The notes beneath the pieces are model-generated. The model was given only the letters and a program-made list of their open reading frames with translations. It was not told the origin of the DNA and did not search any database. From positions 1 through 60,223 of the forward strand of contig JACRNJ010000011.1 of NCBI GenBank assembly GCA_016219285.1: DNA of 60,223 nt, in the 5' to 3' direction. Below, piece after piece: positions 54,801 to 60,223 of this stretch. A program made the position numbers and the translations under genes. Source of the DNA: Deltaproteobacteria bacterium (lineage in GTDB: Bacteria; Desulfobacterota; GWC2-55-46; UBA9637). Position 1 is the first letter of the stretch. The number at the start of each line of letters is the position of its first letter.

Positions 54801-56423
54801 TTTCCGCAAAAAGACGATCCAACAAACAGGATATTTTTTGAGGCCAAGCTTTCCACATGTATTTACATCCTTAAAAAAGACAAGCCTTCATTGTTTTCAG
54901 TGAGAATACATCCGGGCAAAGACATACTTGAGACTTCAAATTCTTTATTGATTACACCGCACCAGATTGAAGAATTTGACAAAGAAAACCTGAGTATTCC
55001 AAGTTATCCCGATATGACCGGAGAGGATTTTAAACTTGCCTTGCAGTTGAACGGAACCTCTAACGGAATTACTCTCGGACACTTTGCACCATCTCAGCAA
55101 GGCGAGGTTAATCTTACAGGGCATTGCGATTTTTTGACAGACGAAAAAAAAGGGCAAGTTGTTTTAAGAGGCGGCCACATAAACCGTTATGAATTTCAAG
55201 AAGAGCCAAAGCAGGGCGAGCCCATGTATCTCGATGTTAAAAGATTTCTTGATGCACATGGCAAAAATACAAAGGCGTATGATTACAGGCACACCCGCAT
55301 TGGTTATCAGAGAGGAGCGGCAATAGACAACTGGCGGAGAATAATAGCGACCATAGTTGAAAAAGATAATTTTTGCTCCGACACAATAAACTACATAATT
55401 ACGCCTAAAGAATATAATCTCTTTGCCATTCTTGCTCTCTTGAACTCCTCGTTGTGGGAGTGGAGATTCAGACTTACAAGCACAAACAACCATGTAAATT
55501 CCTATGAGATTGACTCTATGCCCATGCCTCCAATCTCCTTTACCACCCCTGAAAAAGAGAGGAAGGAGAAAGTTTTTGAGGCGATTGGACTTTATGAGAA
55601 ATATATGTTAGAGTTAAACAAAGGAACCAAGTATGCAGAAACAGAAGCCCAAAAAGAACATAGTAGAGCAGTGGAGGATGACCCTCACAACGGAAGAAAA
55701 ACTGAGAAAATATCTGGAAAGCATTCCGGCGCAGGTAAGCGCATCTATGGCATTCGAGGGCGAGTATGTAAGCCTGAAGATGTTGAAAGAGTATCTGAAA
55801 AGCCTGAAGAATATCGCACAACCGCACGACACACACGTTTCATAGAGTCCAGCCTCGGCATCAAATCATACTCTGAACTTGCCCCTCACCTTGCAAAAGG
55901 GGTGGAGCGCGTCATGACTTCTCTCCTTGAACACCCTGCCAATGAGTTGAGGATAATCCCTGAATTTATCTGCAAGCTTCATAAGAATGCATTTGTAGAG
56001 TTTTTCCCTTCCTGGGCGGGGTGTTACAGGGATAGGGATGTAACCGTTGGCACATACAATCCTCCGCCATATTATGAAGTGCCTGTTTTAATGCGGCAAT
56101 ACTGCGATGATGTTGAATTTCGCCTCTCTTCTCTTGGAATCAAGCCGCAGGTTAATGATATACTTTTTGAAGCCTTTGCGTTTGTCGAAGGCAGGTTGTT
56201 GAGCATACATCCCTTTGTTGATTTCAATGGCAGAATTGCGAGGATGCTTCTTTTCGGTTTGCTTTACAGATTAGACCTTCCGCCAGTGCAGCTTGTCCCT
56301 GATGAGAAAGATGAAAAGGGAAAAAAGGAATATTTTGATGCCCTTGCAAAAGCCGACACAATGGACTGGCAGCCGCTAATTGAGGTCTGGAGGAAAAGAT
56401 TCGGGAGCGGCAAGCAAATATGA
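51897..56423 (+). CDS. Type IIG restriction-methylation enzyme with fused Fic domain
   Basis: N-terminal nuclease with RPDY...(x)EAK (D97, E129xK131; 'KKRPDYALF', 'ILEAKSW'); methylase motif I 'LDPAMGSGHFLVHT' (about 606) and motif IV 'GNPPYDV' (about 879); TaqI-like specificity region ending 'SYEIDSMPMPPISF' near residue 1210. Beyond this the frame crosses the overlapping antitoxin-like ORF and enters a Fic domain with 'HPFVDFNGRIAR' (from H1438), where the usual G after D/E is Phe. Three dispersed repeats are read in frame ('PLSPSRGGQGEAPDK', 'PPIPPLAKGGKGGF', 'LSPDRDVRGQAE'). The missing C-terminus is in the next ORF. 1508 residues. Confidence 0.85.
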   Translation: MPEQKQLFFLNNQNLFSNNYLEHRLPAASLWKEQGEKAGGVFDNIKKLYEAIKPLKLGSGEEAGIEEKFIRPVLKTLGYEFDVQPRTQRGYKKKRPDYALFKDNVSYEEARKEKDNIPRFFTQALTILEAKSWGRRLNDTDPKDALDTRDPTAQTVKYLDDVYHASQGRIQWAILTNGKEWRLFYYRAASRSGNFFEVSLENIIRENDREKFLYFYLFFSRDAFIPDLATGKTWLDLHLDGSEAYAKAVSDRLKELIFDEAFEGLAEGFIHYRRTELSISEESDESKKEIFKGCLTLLYRLLFLLYAESRNLLPVEEEGYRRVSLKKLKEDIYRDLPLSPSRGGQGEAPDKTCPRTYLSGMSKRSYACYARLEGLFEIIAKGDPALNVPIYNGGLFENNPPIPPLAKGGKGGFLAAHKIPDPYLAKVVNLLTVDHEDTHMPRAIPFIDYSSLNVRHLGDIYEGLLEFHIQIADEDMVEVREGGRAIWKKLSPDRDVRGQAEVKTGAKTGRRKIKGEIYIENSKHERKATGSYYTPHYIVEYIVRNTVNPALEKGFETVVGLLAQLEQTVKASSKQNLSTDRIRSYRAKILEIEEAIFNVIFDIKVLDPAMGSGHFLVHTVDFISDKIISFLAGYPGNPVIKKIAGLKQEIIGEINRQGVRIDESKLTEVNLIKRMVMKRCIYGVDLNEMAVELAKLSLWLDSFTLGAPLSFLDHHLKCGNSLIGANLEALEKATEGQLFKINIEPLKRAIRDMLFISSLSDATYQQVKDSASKYREADTSVEGYRMLLDMLVSEHFGIKEAKSFLLDKGTKIDLNNLKKSIDSMSAKDKKVIEDIEKAAARKQFFHWEIEFPEVFYERVGEHEQKVEKKENAGFDCVIGNPPYDVLSELEQGKEVALEKEFFSQSETYKHAVGSKLNFYRLFSGLSLNLLQNKGVHGFIVPMALLADKQAKPLRENMLKKYSFQKIEAFPQKDDPTNRIFFEAKLSTCIYILKKDKPSLFSVRIHPGKDILETSNSLLITPHQIEEFDKENLSIPSYPDMTGEDFKLALQLNGTSNGITLGHFAPSQQGEVNLTGHCDFLTDEKKGQVVLRGGHINRYEFQEEPKQGEPMYLDVKRFLDAHGKNTKAYDYRHTRIGYQRGAAIDNWRRIIATIVEKDNFCSDTINYIITPKEYNLFAILALLNSSLWEWRFRLTSTNNHVNSYEIDSMPMPPISFTTPEKERKEKVFEAIGLYEKYMLELNKGTKYAETEAQKEHSRAVEDDPHNGRKTEKISGKHSGAGKRIYGIRGRVCKPEDVERVSEKPEEYRTTARHTRFIESSLGIKSYSELAPHLAKGVERVMTSLLEHPANELRIIPEFICKLHKNAFVEFFPSWAGCYRDRDVTVGTYNPPPYYEVPVLMRQYCDDVEFRLSSLGIKPQVNDILFEAFAFVEGRLLSIHPFVDFNGRIARMLLFGLLYRLDLPPVQLVPDEKDEKGKKEYFDALAKADTMDWQPLIEVWRKRFGSGKQI
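55633..55845 (+). CDS. FicA/VbhA-like antitoxin ORF overlapping the IIG-Fic gene
   Basis: 70 codons in another frame than the host ORF, with its own Shine-Dalgarno (AAAGGA, 7 bp before the ATG). It contains 'SASMAFEG', matching the Fic-inhibiting (S/T)xxxE(G/N) motif (S38, E42, G43), and ends just where the Fic domain begins in the host frame. In that host frame the same DNA gives a low-complexity Lys/Glu/Arg stretch, so this frame is the real coding one. It is either a separate antitoxin or the N-terminus of a Fic gene split by a frameshift. Confidence 0.7.
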   Translation: MQKQKPKKNIVEQWRMTLTTEEKLRKYLESIPAQVSASMAFEGEYVSLKMLKEYLKSLKNIAQPHDTHVS

Positions 56424-56869
56424 GCCATCATATTGATATTCTGAAGTGGATTGATAAAGAAATTAGGGACGGGAGAAATGACACTATCCACGACATCCTT
56501 GCCTTTCTCGCAGAGCAGATGATTGAAATGAACAAGGCAAAAAATGAGGAAATTAAAGGCTTCCTTAAATGGCTTGAAAGGGAAATCGGCGCAGAGATTG
56601 ACGCCTTAACAAATAAAACTGCAATCAAGGAATACCACGAGCACAGCTTTGAGGAGTTCCTTGTTCTTCTCAAAAAGAACAAAAACAAAATCTCAATTGA
56701 CCCCTCAGACCGCAAAAAACAAGAACTCCTTGAAAAGGATTTTACAAAAAGCATTGCAGCGCTTGAGCCGTTGAAAGAAAAAATTAAAGCTACTGATGAG
56801 TTGATAGATGAGATTGTTTATAAACTATATGGATTGAATGAGGAGGAGGTTGGGGTGGTGGAGGCTTGA
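56420..56869 (+). CDS. C-terminal fragment of the type IIG enzyme
   Basis: 149 residues with 'TIHDILAFLAEQMIEMNKAKNEEIKGFLKWLEREIGAEIDAL', 'ISIDPSDRKKQELLEKDF' and 'DELIDEIVYKLYGLNEEEV', the typical helical C-terminus of Eco57I-like IIG methylases. Here it is separate from the enzyme body because a Fic module lies between; it starts with an ATGA overlap at the end of the Fic frame. It may act as a separate subunit or be a relic. Confidence 0.8.
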   Translation: MSHHIDILKWIDKEIRDGRNDTIHDILAFLAEQMIEMNKAKNEEIKGFLKWLEREIGAEIDALTNKTAIKEYHEHSFEEFLVLLKKNKNKISIDPSDRKKQELLEKDFTKSIAALEPLKEKIKATDELIDEIVYKLYGLNEEEVGVVEA

Positions 56870-56936
56870 CCCGTTTTGCCGTTACCGGCAGCCTTTTTAT
56901 TGTATTGTCCGTTTACCTATGCTATAAAACTTTTCT

Positions 56937-57932
56937 ATGGAAGAATATAAAAGGGCGTTTGAACAGTATCTGTCCGTAGAAAAAAATGCCTCAAAATATA
57001 CGCGGGAGAATTATCTAAGAGATGTAACGCAGCTGGAGTTTTTTTTTAAAGATAGAGGATTTTGTCTTAATAATAATGGCGATGTAAATGCAGACAAGAT
57101 AGGTGAAAATGAGATAAAGCTGTTTTTAGGCCACCTGTATAAAAGCCATAAAAAAGCATCTATTTCAAGGAAGCTTGCATCCATAAAGGCGTTTTTCAGA
57201 TTTTTGGTTAAAAAAATGGGTTCGCTGAAAAATCCTGCTGAGCTTATTTCCAGTCCTAAAATAGAAAAATATCTTCCCACAGTTTTAACCGTGGATGAGG
57301 CAAAGACGCTGGTAGAGGCAGGGCAAACGATAGCAGAGAAACGGGGAAACGAGGAAATGGGGAAACGGAGAAAAACACTAACCCATTCACCGATTCGCCG
57401 ATTCGCCGATTCACTCACAATTTTAAGAGACAGGGCAATATTGGAGGTTCTATATTCATCAGGCATACGTGTTGGTGAGCTTGTAGGACTTAACATGAGG
57501 GATATTGACATTGATTCTGGAATAATCAAGGTCATTGGAAAAGGGAATAAAGAAAGAATTGCCATTATTGGAGAAAAGGCCAGAGAGGCTTTAAAGGCTT
57601 ACATGGAAGAAGGGTTAAGGGTTAGGGGTCAAGGGTCAGGGAATGCTCCTGTTTTCCTAGGGGCAAGAGGAAAAGGGATTACACCAAGGGTTGTGCAGAG
57701 GCTTGTAAAGGATGCTGCTTATAGAAGCGGTGTCTCAAAACATCCCACGCCTCATTCATTAAGGCATACATTTGCAACCCACCTGTTGGATGCAGACGTT
57801 GATCTAAGGACGATACAGGAGATGCTTGGTCACGTAAGTTTGTCAACAACCCAGAGATATACAAAGGTAAGTGTTCAGAGGCTTTTGGAAGTTTATGACA
57901 AGGCGCACCCGAGGGCGAAGAAAGACCGTTAA
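56937..57932 (+). CDS. xerC: Tyrosine recombinase XerC
   Basis: Resolves chromosome dimers at dif with XerD. N-terminal SAM-like domain ('YKRAFEQYLSVEKNASKYTRENYLRDV', 1-105) and catalytic domain with Arg in 'LYSSGIRVGELVGLN', Lys in the beta hairpin, 'PHSLRHTFATHLLDADVDL' (HxxR), 'MLGHVSLSTTQRYTKV' (His and Tyr nucleophile). 331 residues, longer than the usual 300 because two repeats are read in frame: 'KRGNEEMGKRRKTLTHSPIR' (57335-57418) and 'LRVRGQGSGN' (57611-57643). First of the xerC-hslV-hslU run. Confidence 0.93.
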   Translation: MEEYKRAFEQYLSVEKNASKYTRENYLRDVTQLEFFFKDRGFCLNNNGDVNADKIGENEIKLFLGHLYKSHKKASISRKLASIKAFFRFLVKKMGSLKNPAELISSPKIEKYLPTVLTVDEAKTLVEAGQTIAEKRGNEEMGKRRKTLTHSPIRRFADSLTILRDRAILEVLYSSGIRVGELVGLNMRDIDIDSGIIKVIGKGNKERIAIIGEKAREALKAYMEEGLRVRGQGSGNAPVFLGARGKGITPRVVQRLVKDAAYRSGVSKHPTPHSLRHTFATHLLDADVDLRTIQEMLGHVSLSTTQRYTKVSVQRLLEVYDKAHPRAKKDR

Positions 57933-58000
57933 CCATGACCGTTTTCCGTGTCCGTAGTTTTTTTACGGTCACGGTCACGGTTCACGGACACGGAGGTTAA
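57926..58000. repeat. GTGTCCGTGACC hairpin between xerC and hslV
   Basis: CCGTTAACCATGACCGTTTTCC...GTGTCCG / CGGACACGGAGGTTAACC; a T-run at the tip. The right arm supplies the hslV Shine-Dalgarno (GGAGG). Confidence 0.75.
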
Positions 58001-58002
58001 CC

Positions 58003-58530
58003 ATGTTTCACGGAACAACAATATTGGCAGTTCGCAAAGACGGCAAGGTGACAATTGCGGGCGACGGGCAGGTAACGCTTGGCAATACGGTTATGAAGAA
58101 GGGGGCTGTCAAGGTGAGGCGTATGGGCGATGGCAAGGCGCTGGCGGGCTTTGCAGGCTCTACTGCGGATGCCTTTACCCTCTTTGAAAAGTTTGAGTCA
58201 AAACTGGAGAAGTATCGCGGAAACCTTCCGAAGGCTGCTGTTGAGCTTGCAAAAGACTGGCGCACAGATAAGATACTAAGAAGACTTGAGGCTCTTTTGC
58301 TTGTTGTTGATAAAGAACACTCATTTGTATTGTCAGGCAGCGGGGATGTTATAGAGCCGGAGGGTGGCGCTGCGGCAATAGGCTCTGGCGGGCCGTTTGC
58401 CCTGTCAGCGGCGAGGGCATTATTGCAATATTCTAATCTTGATGCAAAGACAATCGCTCAAGAGGCAATGAAGATAGCATCGGAGATTTGCATATATACA
58501 AATGAAAATATAACAGTGGAGGAATTGTAA
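58003..58530 (+). CDS. hslV: ATP-dependent protease subunit HslV
   Basis: Proteasome-like threonine protease of the HslUV complex. The start '[32 protein letters not shown]' carries the nucleophile Thr after the short propeptide MFHG, as in many deltaproteobacterial homologues. '[17 protein letters not shown]' and '[16 protein letters not shown]' are conserved. 175 residues, normal. Co-directional with hslU. Confidence 0.96.
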   Translation: MFHGTTILAVRKDGKVTIAGDGQVTLGNTVMKKGAVKVRRMGDGKALAGFAGSTADAFTLFEKFESKLEKYRGNLPKAAVELAKDWRTDKILRRLEALLLVVDKEHSFVLSGSGDVIEPEGGAAAIGSGGPFALSAARALLQYSNLDAKTIAQEAMKIASEICIYTNENITVEEL

Positions 58531-58535
58531 AGAAT

Positions 58536-58613
58536 AGTTACAAGTTACAAGTTGCATATTGCAAGTAAAAAAGCTACAACTTGAATCTTGAAACTTGAAC
58601 CTTGCAGCTTAAA
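58536..58613. repeat. Iterated-word hairpin (AAGTTACAAGTT family)
   Basis: TTACAAGTTACAAGTTGCA...TTGCAAG on the left and CTACAACTTGAATCTTGAAACTTGAACCTTGCAGC on the right. Fills the hslV-hslU gap. Confidence 0.65.
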
Positions 58614-58616
58614 TCT

Positions 58617-59981
58617 ATGAAAACATTTACCCCAAAAGAAATAGTCGCAGAGCTTGACAAATACATTATAGGCCAGAAAGAGGCGAAGAGGGCGGTTGCC
58701 ATTGCCCTGAGAAACCGGTGGCGGCGTCAGCAGGTAGCGCCTGAACTTCGGGATGAGATTGCCCCAAAGAATATAATAATGATTGGGCCTACCGGTGTAG
58801 GAAAGACAGAGATATCCCGAAGGCTTGCCAAACTTGCCCAGGCGCCGTTTATAAAAGTGGAGGCGTCAAAATTTACAGAGGTTGGCTATGTGGGCCGTGA
58901 TGTGGAGAGCATCATCCGTGATTTAACTGACCTTGCAGTTAAGATGGCCAAAGATGAGGAGAGGGCTAAGGTTCAGGAGAAAGCGCAAGAGATGGCAGAG
59001 GAAAGGCTTTTGGATTTACTCCTGCCGCCGGCAACCTCTGTCGGGCAGCAGCAAGACCCTGCAAGGATTTTGCAGGAAAGGGAACTGCAGAAAACCACGA
59101 GGGAAAAACTTCGTGTGCTTTTAAAGGAAGGGAAACTGGATGACAGAGTTGTGGAGATAGAAACAATTGAGCAAAAGACGCCGGTAGTAGAGATATTTTC
59201 CGCAAGCGGCATGGAAGAAATGGATTTAAATATAAAGGATATGTTTGCAAATATGTTTCCGAAGAAGAGCAAGAGGCGGAGCGTGAAAATTCCTGAGGCT
59301 CAAAAGATTTTGAACCAGGAAGAGGCCCAGAGGCTGGTTGACATGGATAAGGTTGTTAAGCAGGCCGTAGAAAGAGTTGAGCAGTCAGGCATTGTATTCA
59401 TAGACGAGATAGACAAGATTGCAGGCAGAGAATCCGGCCACGGGCCTGATGTTTCCAGAGAAGGAGTGCAAAGGGATTTGCTGCCCATTGTTGAGGGTTC
59501 AACAATAAACACCAAATACGGAATGATAAAGACAGACCACATCCTATTTATAGCATCAGGCGCATTTCATGTTGCAAAGCCGTCTGATTTGATTCCTGAG
59601 TTTCAAGGCAGATTTCCCATCCGCGTTGAGCTTAAATCTCTTGGCAAAGAAGATTTTATCAGGATTTTGCAAGAACCTGAGAATGCGCTTACAAAACAAT
59701 ACGTGGCGCTTATGGAGACAGAAGGGATGAAACTTAACTTCACAAACGATGCAATTGCAGAGATTTCAGAAATGGCAACCATCGTCAATGACAGGATGGA
59801 AAATATAGGTGCAAGGCGCCTTCATACCATTATGGAGAGGATATTAGATGACATCTCCTTTGATGCGCCTGACATTGTGGCGGCAGAACAGGAGACAGAG
59901 ATTATAATAGATGCAAAATATGTGAGAGAAAAACTGTCTGATATTATAAAGGACGAGGATTTGAGCAGGTATATACTGTAA
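58617..59981 (+). CDS. hslU: ATP-dependent protease ATPase subunit HslU
   Basis: AAA+ unfoldase feeding HslV. Walker A '[21 protein letters not shown]' (about residue 60), '[22 protein letters not shown]', inserted I domain (about 110-240), Walker B '[13 protein letters not shown]', sensor '[29 protein letters not shown]' and C-terminal '[14 protein letters not shown]'. The ATG at 58617 ('[20 protein letters not shown]') is preferred over the tracked TTG at 58602. 454 residues, normal. Confidence 0.96.
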   Translation: MKTFTPKEIVAELDKYIIGQKEAKRAVAIALRNRWRRQQVAPELRDEIAPKNIIMIGPTGVGKTEISRRLAKLAQAPFIKVEASKFTEVGYVGRDVESIIRDLTDLAVKMAKDEERAKVQEKAQEMAEERLLDLLLPPATSVGQQQDPARILQERELQKTTREKLRVLLKEGKLDDRVVEIETIEQKTPVVEIFSASGMEEMDLNIKDMFANMFPKKSKRRSVKIPEAQKILNQEEAQRLVDMDKVVKQAVERVEQSGIVFIDEIDKIAGRESGHGPDVSREGVQRDLLPIVEGSTINTKYGMIKTDHILFIASGAFHVAKPSDLIPEFQGRFPIRVELKSLGKEDFIRILQEPENALTKQYVALMETEGMKLNFTNDAIAEISEMATIVNDRMENIGARRLHTIMERILDDISFDAPDIVAAEQETEIIIDAKYVREKLSDIIKDEDLSRYIL

Positions 59982-59989
59982 AGACAAGC

Positions 59990-60223
<234 letters not shown>

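Overview
The window reads as a chromosomal piece of a Gram-negative, probably anaerobic or microaerobic bacterium of low to moderate GC. Evidence: an MlaE/F/D lipid-transport set, several outer-membrane lipoproteins, a beta-barrel protein, dTDP-rhamnose genes, a triheme c-type cytochrome and a split pntA. The gene orders rpsF-rpsR-rplI-dnaB and xerC-hslV-hslU-argB are common in Desulfobacterota and Nitrospirota; I cannot place it more precisely.

Layout. 0-4 kb: an IS630-like transposase end, a truncated rfbD, rfbB, a damaged regulatory cluster (PilZ, response regulator, small 'VTIS' gene) and a tyrosine integrase beside tRNA-Met. 4-24 kb: housekeeping genes (VCBS-repeat protein, argS, rlmI, kup, ppa, pntB-pntA2-pntA1, dnaB-rplI-rpsR-rpsF, pncA, groES-groEL with CIRCE, nth). 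24-33 kb: an EIIA/P-type ATPase fusion, truA, valS, a triheme cytochrome and nadC. 33-36.4 kb: an AT-rich defence island with an NmrA-type reductase, a ParE-type toxin-antitoxin pair and a two-gene restriction-modification system. 36.5-38.5 kb: birA and dapF. 38.5-50.7 kb: a surface operon with a B12 radical SAM enzyme, FlgT-like, GNA1162-like, CsgG-like, SLH/TPR and LPP20-like proteins, a beta-barrel, mlaE-mlaF-mlaD and a TPR lipoprotein. 51-57 kb: lepB and a large type IIG restriction-methylation enzyme with a Fic module inside its gene. 57-60 kb: xerC-hslV-hslU-argB.

The most striking feature is repeat content. Nearly every larger intergenic gap holds a hairpin built from short iterated words, and several families also sit in frame inside coding genes (valS four times, the IIG enzyme three times, xerC twice, the P-type ATPase, dapF, and the leaders of three exported proteins). 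One 63-bp element is flanked by a 22-bp direct duplication of the argS end, which points to real mobility.

Other unusual items: PntB carries two tandem NADP-binding domains III; the pntA operon follows a ZTP (pfl) riboswitch-like leader; MlaF has lost nearly all ATPase motifs while staying open; a Fic toxin/antitoxin-like pair splits the IIG enzyme gene; and a P-type ATPase carries an N-terminal PTS EIIA domain. All calls come from reading the sequence and the supplied ORF track; no search or structure prediction was run.
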